From the NCBI RefSeq assembly GCF_000269605.1, contig NZ_AKCI01000001.1, positions 496,001-560,000 on the forward strand: a stretch of 64,000 nucleotides of DNA. Reading direction: 5' to 3'. Position 1 is the stretch's first letter. Each line of letters starts with the position of its first letter. The translations under genes were made by a program, and so were the position numbers. The notes under the pieces were generated by a model. The model worked only from the letters and a program-made list of their open reading frames with translations, ran no database searches and was not told the origin of the DNA. Shown one piece after another: positions 18,266-28,282 of this stretch. The DNA comes from Scardovia wiggsiae F0424. Its GTDB lineage: Bacteria; Actinomycetota; Actinomycetes; Actinomycetales; Bifidobacteriaceae.

Positions 18266-20929
18266 TTATGACAGATAAGCCACAGGGGCCGGAAGGCCCT
18301 GGCCGGATGCATCCCGCCTGTCTGTAGGCTCGGGAAGCGGTATCGGGCTGCCGTTCTGTGCAGAAGCCAGTACGGGGTATAGCCCGGCCCATGATGCAAT
18401 AAGGGCATTTTCGCCTTTCAGGAAGCGGTGCGAACGTACGCCTCCTGTGTTCCTTCCCTTAGTAGGGTATTTTTCGAGGGGAGTTATCTTTGCGCTCCCG
18501 TTATCCGTTCCCGGCAAAGCGTCAGCATCACCGGCTACGGTAACTACAACTGCCCCTGAGGGAGCGGTGTAGGGGTCTTCGCTGCCCGGTACCCATGCGA
18601 CCTTTCCCGCCGGTATGACATTGAAGGATGTGACGGTGCATCCGGGGGAGAGGCGGATACCTCCCATCCCTGCAGCATTACGCCCCTGAGGCCGCACATT
18701 CCCCGCCGTATACGTCAGGAGGCTTGAATCACTTGAGATGAAGACCAGGCGGTCAGCGTCTTCAGCTTTTGCTGCGAATACTACTTCGTCGCCTTCTTTA
18801 AGGTCAATTACGGACCATGAATCCATAGTTGAAGGCGCGTCGCCATTCCAGCGCTTTACTGTCCCATTCCGGGTACCTATGGCAAGCGGTGCCGGGGCAG
18901 ACGCGCCCATATTATCCGGATCGCTGGTGCTGCCGGTACCGAGCGGGATAACAGTAACAGCTTTTTCCCCTGCAACAGGGTCGGTGCTGTCCGTCATCCC
19001 CAGCAGCTCATCAGCCCGTACCCCGCCCCGGGTGCTGAGGGGGACAGCTGCAGGAAGGTTGGGAAGGTCTGCGCTGTGGGCAGTGACCAGACGGCCTTGT
19101 GAGGTAATGATGCCGTATATTGAACGGGTAGTTGAAGGTATAGCCGCAAGGATGGTATCGCTGGCTGCCCGAGGAGGTTGGACAGTCCGGGACCCCCATA
19201 TGTCCAGCGCACTTGGCGATGTACGGGCTATAAGGCCGTCAGCACTGAATATAATAGCGCAGGGTTTGTCTTCCAGTTCAAGCGTCCCTGCAGAGCGTAC
19301 TGAGGCAGGAGCAGCGGAAAGCGCAGATGAAGCTGAAACAGCAGCAGTGATGCTGTCCGTTCCGACAGGGCTGAGTTCCATACGTGAGGCTGCTTCAGGG
19401 ACCCCAACAAAATCGCCGGATCCATCCATATCAAGCAGGACGGTCCGTCTGGGTGTATCCCACTGGGCAGCAGCATCATCCATTGACCGGATGACAACCA
19501 TATCGCGGGCTTCGCCTGATGACAGGATCTCTTTCAGGCGTGCTATTTCGCGCTGGAGGTCGTCACGCTCAGCCTCAAGCTCGATCCGGCTCATTTTTGT
19601 CAGCCTGCGCAGCCGCAGGTCGAGGATATACTGTGCCTGGATGCCGTCAAGGTCGAAAACTGCCATAAGCCGGGTTTTTGCAGCGTCGGCATTATCGGAG
19701 GTCCGGATCACTTCGATTACTTCATCAATATCGATCAGCGCAAGGAGCAGCCCGTCAACAAGATGCAGGCGTTCCTCTGCTTTCCTTTTTCGGTATTCGC
19801 TCCTGCGGGTTATAACGCTGCGCCGATGCCCGATCCACACTGACAGCATTTCTTTAAGCCCCATAGTGTGCGGACGGCCGTCCACCAGGGCAACATTATT
19901 GATAGTGAATGAATCTTCCAGAGGGGTGTATTTGAACAGCTGGCCCAGGACGGCATGTGGGTCAAAACCTGTTTTGATCTCGATAACGAGCCGTGTACCA
20001 TTATGCCTGTCTGTCAGATCGATAGCGCCGCTGATACCGTCAAGCTTCTTATTTTTAACACCTTCAGAGATACGTTCAAGGACCTTCTCCGGACCTACCA
20101 TAAACGGCAGTTCTGTTACTACAATAGCTTTTTTCCGGGCTGTGACATTTTCAATATGGGTCGCCGCACGTGTGCTGAAAGACCCGCGGCCTGTATGGTA
20201 TGCTTCGCGGATGCCGTCACGCCCCATGATGATGCCGCCACTCGGCAGATCCGGCCCGGGGATGTAATGCATAAGGTCTTCGGTGGTTGCATCCGGATGC
20301 TGCATCAGGTATTTTGCCCCGGCAACGACTTCACCGAGATTGTGTGTCGCCATATTTGTCGCCATACCGACGGCAATGCCGGATGCGCCGTTAACAAGCA
20401 GATTGGGGATTGCGGAAGGGAGTACTGCAGGCTCTTCAAGCTTGTTGTCATAGTTCGGGGTGAAATCGACTGTATCTTCGCTGATAGATTCATTCATCCC
20501 CGATGCCGAAGGGGCCAGCCTCGCCTCAGTATACCGTGATGCAGCGGGGCCGTCATCCAGGGAGCCAAAATTGCCATGCCCGTCAACGAGGGGGAGCCGC
20601 ATGGCAAATGGCTGTGCAAGGCGCACCATAGCTTCGTAGATCGCCGAATCGCCGTGAGGGTGCAGCTTGCCCATGACTTCACCAACGACCCTTGCGGATT
20701 TCATATAAGGCCTGTCGGGGGTCAGATTCATCTGCCCCATCTGATAGATGATACGGCGCTGCACAGGTTTCAGTCCGTCGCGGGCATCGGGGAGTGCGCG
20801 GGCATAGATCACAGAGTATGCGTAGGCAAGGAACGAGGTGCTCATTTCCTCATTCAGCGGGGTATCTATAATATTCTGCTTGACAGTCCGAGGGTCATAA
20901 CTCGCAGCATGCGTCCGGTGCTTCGGCAT
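18266..20929 (-). CDS. parC: Type IIA topoisomerase DNA-cleaving subunit (ParC / GyrA-like)
   Basis: This is the breakage-reunion subunit paired with the ParE-like protein. The 887-residue product has QRR at ~57-59, the quinolone-determining stretch [12 protein letters not shown] with serine at ~95 and glutamate at ~99 (the usual sensitive-type residues), and the catalytic tyrosine at ~133 in SRYTEARL. The winged-helix, tower and coiled-coil regions follow, then a C-terminal beta-pinwheel region of about 400 residues. I see no canonical GyrA box, which supports ParC over GyrA. AAAGGAG precedes the ATG. The gene is tail-to-tail with parE, 73 bases apart, and a perfect DnaA box lies in its upstream spacer. 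Confidence 0.92.
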   Translation of the reverse strand: MPKHRTHAASYDPRTVKQNIIDTPLNEEMSTSFLAYAYSVIYARALPDARDGLKPVQRRIIYQMGQMNLTPDRPYMKSARVVGEVMGKLHPHGDSAIYEAMVRLAQPFAMRLPLVDGHGNFGSLDDGPAASRYTEARLAPSASGMNESISEDTVDFTPNYDNKLEEPAVLPSAIPNLLVNGASGIAVGMATNMATHNLGEVVAGAKYLMQHPDATTEDLMHYIPGPDLPSGGIIMGRDGIREAYHTGRGSFSTRAATHIENVTARKKAIVVTELPFMVGPEKVLERISEGVKNKKLDGISGAIDLTDRHNGTRLVIEIKTGFDPHAVLGQLFKYTPLEDSFTINNVALVDGRPHTMGLKEMLSVWIGHRRSVITRRSEYRKRKAEERLHLVDGLLLALIDIDEVIEVIRTSDNADAAKTRLMAVFDLDGIQAQYILDLRLRRLTKMSRIELEAERDDLQREIARLKEILSSGEARDMVVIRSMDDAAAQWDTPRRTVLLDMDGSGDFVGVPEAASRMELSPVGTDSITAAVSASSALSAAPASVRSAGTLELEDKPCAIIFSADGLIARTSPSALDIWGSRTVQPPRAASDTILAAIPSTTRSIYGIITSQGRLVTAHSADLPNLPAAVPLSTRGGVRADELLGMTDSTDPVAGEKAVTVIPLGTGSTSDPDNMGASAPAPLAIGTRNGTVKRWNGDAPSTMDSWSVIDLKEGDEVVFAAKAEDADRLVFISSDSSLLTYTAGNVRPQGRNAAGMGGIRLSPGCTVTSFNVIPAGKVAWVPGSEDPYTAPSGAVVVTVAGDADALPGTDNGSAKITPLEKYPTKGRNTGGVRSHRFLKGENALIASWAGLYPVLASAQNGSPIPLPEPTDRRDASGQGLPAPVAYLS

Positions 20930-20954
20930 ATATCTCCTTTGCGCTCATTTAGTA

Positions 20955-20963
20955 TTATCCACA
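20955..20963 (+). promoter_or_regulatory. Perfect DnaA box in the parC/phosphodiesterase spacer
   Basis: TTATCCACA matches the DnaA nonamer exactly and lies between the divergent parC start and the next plus-strand gene. A single box does not make an origin. It could be a DnaA-responsive promoter site or chance. Confidence 0.35.
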
Positions 20964-21006
20964 ACAGCCTCGAAAATATATATCGTGCAGGCGTTACAAT
21001 AAAGCC

Positions 21007-22221
21007 GTGGACAGGCAGGGTTTTTCACGGATACCATCCGGGATATCAGACCGCGGAGGCAGGTACGTCCAGCCGCGGCATTTAAGCGCTGTCCTTCCCG
21101 CTGTGAGCGCAGCCATTGGGATGCCGGTATCTTCTGCGGTACATACCGACCCTGAACAGGACAGGGAAATACTCGGCATACCGCATGCAGCATCGGTTGT
21201 TGTTGTGCTTATTGACGGTCTCGGGTTCCATAATCTGTATGACAGGCGGGGGCACGCCCCTTACCTGCGGTCGCTTATACTGTCGGAAGGCAATGGCCGG
21301 CCTGTCTCCACGTGTTTCCCCAGTACTACTGCAGTAGCGATGGGGACTTTCGGTACAGGGACGTGTCCCGGTCTTACAGGTATTACCGGATATACACAGC
21401 TTAATCCGTCAACCGGCAGGATTGCACAGATGCTGTCATTCCTCAACGCACCGGATCCCAGGGAGCTCCAGGTCCAGCCCACGGTTTTTGAGCAGCTGTC
21501 CCGCCAATCTGTACGGGTGACGGCAGTAGGGCTGCCGAAGTTCATAAAGTCGTCCCTTACAGCAGCGGCCCTGAGAGGCAGCGATTACCGTGCGGGCCGC
21601 ACACCCGGCGAACGTATCCGGGAAGCAGCCTTTGCCGGGCGTACACCCGGCGTTACGTATATATATATCCCCGATGTGGATGCAGCCGGGCATCGCTATG
21701 GCCTCGACAGCAGCCGGTGGACAGAGGCGCTTGAAAAGGCTGACCGGCAGCTTGCCGTACTGCGGCAGAATCTCCCCGCGGGCACATGTATTATTATTAC
21801 AGCCGACCACGGGATGATCAATGCTGATCCCGGGAGCCGCACAGATATTGCAGAGAATCCAGCGCTGTGGCCGCATGTAAGCCATATCGGGGGAGAGCCG
21901 CGCAATGTCATGCTGTATGCTGAAGGGCGTAATGATCAGGAACGCCTGGACAATGCCCGTAAAATATACCATGCGTATTCCGGGTTCATGGAAGGCCGCG
22001 CAGACGTCTATCTTAAAGAAGAAGCCATTTCACAGGGATTCTACGGTTATGTGAGTACCGAAGCATATGCTGTGATTGGTGATGTTATTGTTGTGCCCCG
22101 GGGCAATGCAACCCTGGTTGATTCCCGGTTCCAGGAGGACAGCGCTACGCGCCTGCCGTCAGTGCACGGAGGTGCGACAGGCTTGGAAACTGACATACCT
22201 CTGCTGATTGACGTTATCTGA
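21007..22221 (+). CDS. Nucleotide pyrophosphatase/phosphodiesterase (alkaline phosphatase superfamily)
   Basis: This is a predicted metal-dependent hydrolase of phosphodiester or pyrophosphate bonds. The 404-residue product starts at a GTG with no strong ribosome site. Superfamily metal and catalytic residues are visible: VVVLIDGLGF (D70), the nucleophile region CFPSTTAVAMGTFGTG (Thr at ~107-108), IPDVDAAGHRYG (Asp and His), ITADHGM, and a C-terminal histidine in SVHGGATG. No signal peptide or membrane segment is seen, so it probably acts in the cytoplasm. The natural substrate is unknown. The gene is divergent from parC. Confidence 0.87.
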   Translation: MDRQGFSRIPSGISDRGGRYVQPRHLSAVLPAVSAAIGMPVSSAVHTDPEQDREILGIPHAASVVVVLIDGLGFHNLYDRRGHAPYLRSLILSEGNGRPVSTCFPSTTAVAMGTFGTGTCPGLTGITGYTQLNPSTGRIAQMLSFLNAPDPRELQVQPTVFEQLSRQSVRVTAVGLPKFIKSSLTAAALRGSDYRAGRTPGERIREAAFAGRTPGVTYIYIPDVDAAGHRYGLDSSRWTEALEKADRQLAVLRQNLPAGTCIIITADHGMINADPGSRTDIAENPALWPHVSHIGGEPRNVMLYAEGRNDQERLDNARKIYHAYSGFMEGRADVYLKEEAISQGFYGYVSTEAYAVIGDVIVVPRGNATLVDSRFQEDSATRLPSVHGGATGLETDIPLLIDVI

Positions 22222-22281
22222 GACAGCATATGATGCTGATATCCCGCATTCCGGAACACCTGCAGCCTGTCCTCCGATAAA

Positions 22282-23490
22282 TTATTCTCCAAAAAGTATT
22301 TCATCCCATTGAGGGACAGATGAGCGGCGCCGTGCTTTTTTCTTTGTTTTCTGTCCCTGGCTGCTGTCAGCCGGATCCTGCGGGCTGCCGGAGGATCCGG
22401 CCTCAGGCCCGGAGTGTTTCCCCGTATGCTTCTTCTGCAGTCCGGGCATATCCCTATCAGCATTATCGGCAGTGTCTGCGTTGTCTGCAGTGCTGCCGGT
22501 GTTTTTCCTGTCCTTTTCTGCAGCCCGGGATGTGCGCCCGAATGAGAACAGGGTACCCATACGGTGCTGCCTCTGTGCCTCAGCTTTCGTGCCGCTGCCG
22601 GTATTGTTATCTGTGCTGTCCGGAATCTGTCCGCCCGTATTGGAGGAGGAAGGGACGGCGTCCGTCCGGGAAACTGCGGACCGGCTCTCCTCTGGACGGG
22701 GGCTGGCAGTACCGGTATCCGCGTCGGATGGGGTTGCTGCAGACCCCTGGCCGGCATCTGCCCGGGGTTTTTCCCCATCGCCGCTCATCCATTGCGGGGC
22801 GAGCGGGCCCCGCGTATTGATATCAGGGCTGCCGAGCCCGTCGTCGCCGGTGTTGCCGAACAGCTCATGATCCACAGGGCTTGTATTGGCTCCAAACACC
22901 CCAAAAAGCTTCTGCGCAGTTTTGTTCAGGCATACAATAGTGCTTGTGCGGGTATTATACGACCACTCAGCTGTTGCTGTGCGCCCTGCGGCAGCGAACT
23001 GTGCCCTGATGCGCCACGGATCGCGGCCAACCCTGGTGGCCCGCCAGGAGATAGTGTTGTAATCTGCACCGTAATTATGCATGGATTGCATAAGCAGCTG
23101 CTCAACAGTAGTATGGGGGGCAAGCTTATCGTCATTCTTGACTGCAGAGTTAAGGAACTGCGCTATGGTGAAGCTTTTCTCCTGCTCGACCTGCTGTGCA
23201 AAACGCCGTATCAGGGCGATCTCAACATCATATTCCTGATGTATCTCTTCCGGGGACTTGCCTTCCCGCGTAAGGACCTGTATCTGCCGGATAGGGAGCG
23301 TCTTGAGCTGGTGCGGCTGCGCTGGCCCTGAATTGTCTGATACTATTTGCCGCGCCGCCAAAATACCTTTCTCAAGATCATCGCTTATGCTTACAGTGAA
23401 CCTGTTATGTGTGCGGGTCTCCTCAAAGATCAAGGCGCCGTTATCGTCAACGGCAATAAAAACCGCCTGGTTTACCTGCGGGTCAGCCAT
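22282..23490 (-). CDS. sepH: Septation protein SepH (DUF3071)
   Basis: SepH is an actinobacterial division protein that stimulates FtsZ assembly. The N-terminal ~170 residues match the DUF3071 domain: a short beta-rich start (QAVFIAVDDNGALIFEETRT), then an HTH-like segment (LPIRQIQVLTREGKSPEEI) and a following helical part (RRFAQQVEQEKSFTIAQFLNS). The remaining ~200 residues are low-complexity, rich in Ser, Gly, Asp and Thr, and end in a basic KKKARRRSSVPQWDEILFGE motif, as in other SepH proteins with a disordered tail. The ATG is preceded by GTGAGGT. The gene is divergent from the DUF4193-dut pair. Confidence 0.9.
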   Translation of the reverse strand: MADPQVNQAVFIAVDDNGALIFEETRTHNRFTVSISDDLEKGILAARQIVSDNSGPAQPHQLKTLPIRQIQVLTREGKSPEEIHQEYDVEIALIRRFAQQVEQEKSFTIAQFLNSAVKNDDKLAPHTTVEQLLMQSMHNYGADYNTISWRATRVGRDPWRIRAQFAAAGRTATAEWSYNTRTSTIVCLNKTAQKLFGVFGANTSPVDHELFGNTGDDGLGSPDINTRGPLAPQWMSGDGEKPRADAGQGSAATPSDADTGTASPRPEESRSAVSRTDAVPSSSNTGGQIPDSTDNNTGSGTKAEAQRQHRMGTLFSFGRTSRAAEKDRKNTGSTADNADTADNADRDMPGLQKKHTGKHSGPEAGSSGSPQDPADSSQGQKTKKKARRRSSVPQWDEILFGE

Positions 23491-23635
23491 AAAAGTACCT
23501 CACTTATTAGGTGTTGTATCCCATCTTATCGGAAGATTTTTACATTTTGTACAGAAACACGTCGTGTCGGTGTTGCCAAATCCAGAATTTCGTGTATTCT
23601 ATGGCGCGTATCCATTTTTTGACGAAAGGCTATGT

Positions 23636-23929
23636 ATGGCACAAGACTACGATACACCTCGGTCCAAAGACGAGGATGAAGAATCGCTGGAAGCGCTGTC
23701 CAACAGTACCCGTCAGGATCAGGCCTCTGATTTGGATGACGACGAGAATGCCATTGCGGAAGATTATGAGCTTCCAGGTGCGGATCTCAGCAATGAGGAC
23801 TCTTCTGTTACCGTTATCCCTCAGCAGGGCGATGAATTTGTGTGCTCTGAGTGTTTCCTTGTATATAACCGCCGGCTCCTTGACCATTATGAAAACGGCA
23901 AACCCGTATGCAAGGACTGTGCTGCATAA
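23636..23929 (+). CDS. DUF4193 family zinc-ribbon protein
   Basis: This is a 97-residue acidic protein starting MAQDYDTPRSKDEDEES and ending with a zinc-ribbon pair, CSECFLVYNRRLLDHY...CKDC. The ELPGADLSNED segment in the middle is diagnostic of the actinobacterial DUF4193 family. The ATG at 23636 follows GAAAGG. Longer upstream frames lack family similarity. Function is unknown. The family is often found next to dut, and here its stop overlaps the dut start by one base (TAATG), so the two are co-translated. Confidence 0.92.
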   Translation: MAQDYDTPRSKDEDEESLEALSNSTRQDQASDLDDDENAIAEDYELPGADLSNEDSSVTVIPQQGDEFVCSECFLVYNRRLLDHYENGKPVCKDCAA

Positions 23930-24408
23930 TGGCAGATGACAGAACGTATAACGGGCCTGAAAACGTTGAAGTGCTGATCACGTACAGTGACCCGGATATT
24001 GAAGCGGCAGGCCTGGGGTATGCGCATCAAGGTGATGCAGGATGTGACCTGCGCTGTGTGCAGGGGTTCGAACTGAAACCGTTTGAACGCGCCCTGGTGC
24101 CTACAGGGATATCTGTTGCGCTGCCTGAAGGCTATGTCGGGCTGGTCCATCCCCGTTCAGGCCTGGCCGTAAAACGCGGAATAACTGTCCTTAATGCGCC
24201 GGGGACTATTGACGCAGGATACCGCGGTGAAATCAAAGTCCCGCTTATCAATCTTGATCCGGATGAGACTGTGCATTTTGATGCCGGTGACAGGATCGCC
24301 CAGCTCGTTATCCAGAGATATGCAGAAGCGCGTTTCATAAAAGCAGAGGTACTGCCCGGGTCTGACCGTGCTCAGAATGGGTTCGGCTCTACGGGTGTCT
24401 CAGATTAG
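23929..24408 (+). CDS. dut: dUTP diphosphatase (dUTPase)
   Basis: This enzyme hydrolyses dUTP to dUMP, keeping uracil out of DNA and supplying thymidylate synthesis. The trimeric-type motifs appear in order in the 159-residue product: GDAGCDLRC (motif 1), PRSGLAVK (2), LNAPGTIDAGYRGEI with the catalytic aspartate (3), GDRIAQLVIQ (4) and the C-terminal FGSTGVSD arm (5). Start is the ATG at 23929 overlapping the DUF4193 stop. Rel is encoded 48 bases downstream but has its own strong ribosome site. Confidence 0.95.
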   Translation: MADDRTYNGPENVEVLITYSDPDIEAAGLGYAHQGDAGCDLRCVQGFELKPFERALVPTGISVALPEGYVGLVHPRSGLAVKRGITVLNAPGTIDAGYRGEIKVPLINLDPDETVHFDAGDRIAQLVIQRYAEARFIKAEVLPGSDRAQNGFGSTGVSD

Positions 24409-24456
24409 GAATTTCGGGGCTGTTGTATAGGATAGCTGTATATCCGAGGAGGCGCT

Positions 24457-26814
24457 ATGAGTGATCCGCATCAGCAGCTGAGCGATGAAGATGCGCTTGC
24501 GCGCCAGCTTGGTACCGAGATCAGCACAGATCCCGCCAACCCTCTTCTGCCGATCTGGCAGTCAGTCCGTTACCATTATCCTGACAGTGACCTGTCTATA
24601 CTCCGGAAAGCATATAAGCGCGCTGTTATCCAGCATTCGCATCAGCAGAGGCGCTCCGGCGAACCCTATATCATCCATCCCATAGCAGTTGCGCAGATAC
24701 TTGCAGACTTGGGCATGAGCCCTAAAGTCGTAGCAGCGGGGCTTCTCCATGACACTGTTGAAGATACCGAGTACACCCTCGATGAATGCCGTGCTGAATT
24801 TGGCGATACTGTTGCGGGCCTTGTTGATGGGGTAACGAAACTGACGAAAATGGATGTCGGTGACAGTGCGCAGGCTGAGACTATCCGTAAAATGGTCGTG
24901 GCTATGAGCCGGGATGTCCGTGTACTGGTCGTCAAACTTGCAGACAGGGTGCATAATGCCCGTACCTGGCGCTATGTCAAAGAATCCAGTGCGCAGAAAA
25001 AGGCGCAGGAGACGCTTGACGTGTATGCGCCTCTGGCAAACCGGCTGGGGATGAATGCCATCAAAACTGAGCTCGAAGAGCTGTCATTCAAATCGCTCCA
25101 TCCAAAGATATATCACGAGATCGTCCTGCTGGTCCAGAAGCGTGCCGGGCACAGGGACGAGTTCCTGGCCCGGATCCTTGACGACATCAACCATGACCTT
25201 GATGCGCAGAATATTAAAGCCTATGTAACGGGCAGGCCAAAAGACTATTTCAGCATTTATCAGAAGATGATCGTCAGAGGCCATGATTTTGAGAATATTT
25301 ATGATCTTGTAGGCGTCAGGGTCATTGTTGATTCCATACGGGACTGCTACGCTGCGCTCGGGGCTGTGCACGCACGGTGGAAACCCCTTCCGGGCAGGTT
25401 CAAAGATTATGTTGCCATGCCTAAACTGAATATGTACCAGTCTTTGCATACAACAGTTGTCGGGCCGGGTGGAAAACCTGTAGAAATACAGATCCGTACG
25501 TGGGATATGCATCGCAGGGCAGAATTCGGGATCGCAGCACATTGGAAGTATAAGGCTAACGGGCAGTCCGGGCGGGCATTGTCCAAGCCTGACCAGTCAG
25601 ATAAGGAACGTGAAAAGGATATCGGCCTTCGGCCGCAGGCCGAAGAGCCTCAGGAGCTTACGGAGGCTGATAACCTCAGGTGGATCCAGCAGCTGGCTGA
25701 CTGGACAAGTGAGACCCCGGATTCAGATGAGTTCCTCGGATCGCTTAAAAAGGATCTGGGAGCTTCCGAAGTTTATGTGTTTACCCCTAAAGGGAGGATA
25801 GTTTCAGTCCCTCAGGGAGGCACACCGGTCGATTTTGCGTATTCAGTCCATACCGAAGTCGGGCATCGGACGATGGGCGCGCGCGTCAATGGGCGGCTTG
25901 TCCCGCTGGATACCCTTCTGGAAACTGGGGACACTGTAGAGATCCTTACCTCCAAATCTGATACACAGGGGCCTTCCCGCGACTGGCTGAATTTTGTTAA
26001 AAGCCCGCGTGCGCGCAATAAGATCCGCCAGTGGTTCTCGAAAGAACGCCGTTCTGAGATGATCGACGAAGGGCGCAATGAACTTATGCGTTATATGCGT
26101 AAGAGGAACCTTCCTACACAAACCCTTATGGGCATGGAAGCATTGCTTGGCGTGGCGCAGGACCTGAATCTGTCCAATGTCGATACGCTTTTTGCTGCGC
26201 TCGGCGACGGGCAGGTTTCAGCCCAGAATGTCGTATCCCATCTTGTTAAAGATGCTGGGGAAGGTGAAGTCGAAGAGGATATCGGGCAGTCCCTCCTGCC
26301 GTCCAGGCAGACGAGGTCAAAACACAGCAGCACTGCGGATATCGCTGTTAAAGGGGTAAGCGATGTATGGGTCAAGCTTGCCAAATGCTGCACCCCTGTG
26401 CCGGGTGATGCCATAACCGGCTTTATTACGCGCGGATCAGGTGTTTCGGTGCATCGGGAGGATTGCGTCAACGCCCAGCATCTCAGGAAGACCCATCCCG
26501 AACGTATGGTGGCTGTGTCGTGGACAGGGAATTCAGGGACGTTCCTCGTCAAGATCCAGGTGGAGGCCCTTGACCGCGGGCATCTGCTTACTGATGTTAC
26601 AAAGGTGCTGGCAGATATGGGGGCTAATATCATTTCCGGAAAAGTTTCCGCCGGTGATGACCGTGTTGCCCTGTGCCAGTTCACTTTTGAAATTGCGGCA
26701 CCAAGCTACCTGTCAAGGATACTGTCTGAGCTCCGCAAAGTTGACGGGGTCTTTGACGTATACCGTATAACAGATAACAAGCTTTCCGCGAACCCGCGGT
26801 TCCGCCAGCTTTAG
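24457..26814 (+). CDS. rel: Bifunctional (p)ppGpp synthetase/hydrolase (Rel)
   Basis: This enzyme makes and degrades the stringent-response alarmones pppGpp and ppGpp. The 785-residue protein has the HD hydrolase domain (H74, HD at 98-99, ED at 102-103, all conserved). Its synthetase domain has GRPKDYFSIYQKM, RFKDYVAMPK and NMYQSLHTTV. A TGS domain (VYVFTPKGRIVSVPQGGTPV) and a C-terminal zinc-finger/ACT region (CCTPVPGD, then the ACT fold) follow. The RFKD motif is the form associated with bifunctional Rel enzymes. Ribosome site GAGGAGG precedes the ATG at 24457. The stop abuts, tail to tail, the stop of the DUF349 gene. Confidence 0.95.
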   Translation: MSDPHQQLSDEDALARQLGTEISTDPANPLLPIWQSVRYHYPDSDLSILRKAYKRAVIQHSHQQRRSGEPYIIHPIAVAQILADLGMSPKVVAAGLLHDTVEDTEYTLDECRAEFGDTVAGLVDGVTKLTKMDVGDSAQAETIRKMVVAMSRDVRVLVVKLADRVHNARTWRYVKESSAQKKAQETLDVYAPLANRLGMNAIKTELEELSFKSLHPKIYHEIVLLVQKRAGHRDEFLARILDDINHDLDAQNIKAYVTGRPKDYFSIYQKMIVRGHDFENIYDLVGVRVIVDSIRDCYAALGAVHARWKPLPGRFKDYVAMPKLNMYQSLHTTVVGPGGKPVEIQIRTWDMHRRAEFGIAAHWKYKANGQSGRALSKPDQSDKEREKDIGLRPQAEEPQELTEADNLRWIQQLADWTSETPDSDEFLGSLKKDLGASEVYVFTPKGRIVSVPQGGTPVDFAYSVHTEVGHRTMGARVNGRLVPLDTLLETGDTVEILTSKSDTQGPSRDWLNFVKSPRARNKIRQWFSKERRSEMIDEGRNELMRYMRKRNLPTQTLMGMEALLGVAQDLNLSNVDTLFAALGDGQVSAQNVVSHLVKDAGEGEVEEDIGQSLLPSRQTRSKHSSTADIAVKGVSDVWVKLAKCCTPVPGDAITGFITRGSGVSVHREDCVNAQHLRKTHPERMVAVSWTGNSGTFLVKIQVEALDRGHLLTDVTKVLADMGANIISGKVSAGDDRVALCQFTFEIAAPSYLSRILSELRKVDGVFDVYRITDNKLSANPRFRQL

Positions 26815-28209
26815 CTAGCTGATAGCCTTGAGCCATGCCTCCTTGGCTGCCTTCTCCGACTCAAGGTCTTTTTTCTTAGCCGGATCAGCCTCAGCAGCTA
26901 TCTTCCTGTCAAGTTCTGCCAGCTGGGCGTTCAGCTGCACTTCAAAATCGGATTTTCGTGCATCGGTTTCAGGATCTGACTGGGCCCACTGGGCATCTTC
27001 AGCTGCTTTGATCTGTTTTTCAACATCATCAAGGGCACTTTCGATGCGGTGGACATCTGTACGCGGCACATGCCCAATACTGTCCCAGTCATCCTGGATG
27101 CGGGCAAGCGCCTGACGTGCCTGCTTTGCCTGTTCTGCCGTGTTCACCGGTACAAGTGCCTGGGCTTTGACGAGCAGTTCTTCCTTTTTCTTAAGGTTTT
27201 CCGCTTCGTCTTCATTCGTCTTATTGCGGTCAGCCTGGCGTGCGTCGAAGAAGGTATCGGCGGCTTCGCGGAAACGCTTCCATAAAGCATCATCTTCAGA
27301 CCTGCGGCCAACCCTGCCGGCAGCTTTCCACTGGTCCATAAGGTTATTGAACTGGCGTGAAGTGCCTGCCCAGTCAGTAGAATTTTTCAGCTCTTCGGCC
27401 CTGGCAATGATCTTTTCCTTCTGTTCTTTTGCAGCAGCCCTTACAGTATCTCGCTGCTGCATCCATGACCTCCGTGCAGAGTTGAACGAACTGCGGGCTG
27501 CCGAAAAACGCTTCCATAGCGCATCCGCCTGCGAGCGCTCAATATGGATCGAATTCTTCTGATGCTCCTGCCACCGGCTGAACAGCTCCTGGAGCTTGTC
27601 GCCCGTCTGTTTCCAGTTGACTGAATCATTCAGGCCTTTAACGAGCTCTTCGGCTTCAGCCACGATGTGTTCGCGTTCTTCAGCAGCTTGTGCCACTGCT
27701 GCCTTACGCTCCTGGGCAAGTTTTTCCTTGATTGCGGCTGATCTGGCCTTCAGCGACTCGAGCTGGTCCCTCAGTGCCGGGATATCCCCCACAACGTCAG
27801 GGGATTCAGTATCTTTCTCCAGCTGGGACAGGGTATTATCGATCTCGCAGGAACGGATGCTGCCGGCATCAAGGCGCTGGCCGAAACGGTCGATTTTGGC
27901 CTTGAGGTCAAGATATCTCCGGGCGAAAAAATGCAGTGCACCCTGAGCTGATTCTTTTGGCAGCTGGCCGACTTCACGCTCGTCATCGCCGTCTTTGACA
28001 TACACAGTCCCGTCTTCTGCAACACGGCCGAAAGAAGACGCTTTTTCCAGATCCGCAGCATTGTATGTATTGACAGTACTTGATTTCTGCGTCCTGCCGG
28101 CGAAAGCTTTCGGGGAAGGGATAAGCGGTTTGGGTGCCTGCGAAGCTTCAGCTTTTTCAGACGCAACATCGGATGAGGTAGTAGTAACAGACTCATCAGT
28201 CATGGCCAA
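26815..28209 (-). CDS. DUF349 domain-containing protein
   Basis: This 464-residue, highly charged, almost wholly helical protein contains repeated ~70-residue DUF349 units, each built round a W...LW..F pattern (for example LFSRWQEHQ...DALWKRFSAAR, then LMDQWKAAGRVGRRSEDDALWKRF). The protein is predicted coiled-coil and cytoplasmic, with no membrane segment. The N-terminal ~45 residues are Ser/Ala-rich. DUF349 proteins are conserved across actinobacteria but have no settled function. It is convergent with rel with no bases between the stop codons, and divergent from hisS. Confidence 0.85.
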   Translation of the reverse strand: MAMTDESVTTTSSDVASEKAEASQAPKPLIPSPKAFAGRTQKSSTVNTYNAADLEKASSFGRVAEDGTVYVKDGDDEREVGQLPKESAQGALHFFARRYLDLKAKIDRFGQRLDAGSIRSCEIDNTLSQLEKDTESPDVVGDIPALRDQLESLKARSAAIKEKLAQERKAAVAQAAEEREHIVAEAEELVKGLNDSVNWKQTGDKLQELFSRWQEHQKNSIHIERSQADALWKRFSAARSSFNSARRSWMQQRDTVRAAAKEQKEKIIARAEELKNSTDWAGTSRQFNNLMDQWKAAGRVGRRSEDDALWKRFREAADTFFDARQADRNKTNEDEAENLKKKEELLVKAQALVPVNTAEQAKQARQALARIQDDWDSIGHVPRTDVHRIESALDDVEKQIKAAEDAQWAQSDPETDARKSDFEVQLNAQLAELDRKIAAEADPAKKKDLESEKAAKEAWLKAIS

Positions 28210-28282
28210 CTCCTTGGTGGTAATAGGAAAGTGGAAACCGTGTGCACAGCGATTTCCTCAACATCACCTATTATAAAGGGTT

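Noticed and set aside
18738-20267. A 509-codon plus-strand open frame
   Set aside because: It is antisense to parC, very Ser/Arg-rich as expected from a shadow frame, and has no recognisable domain.
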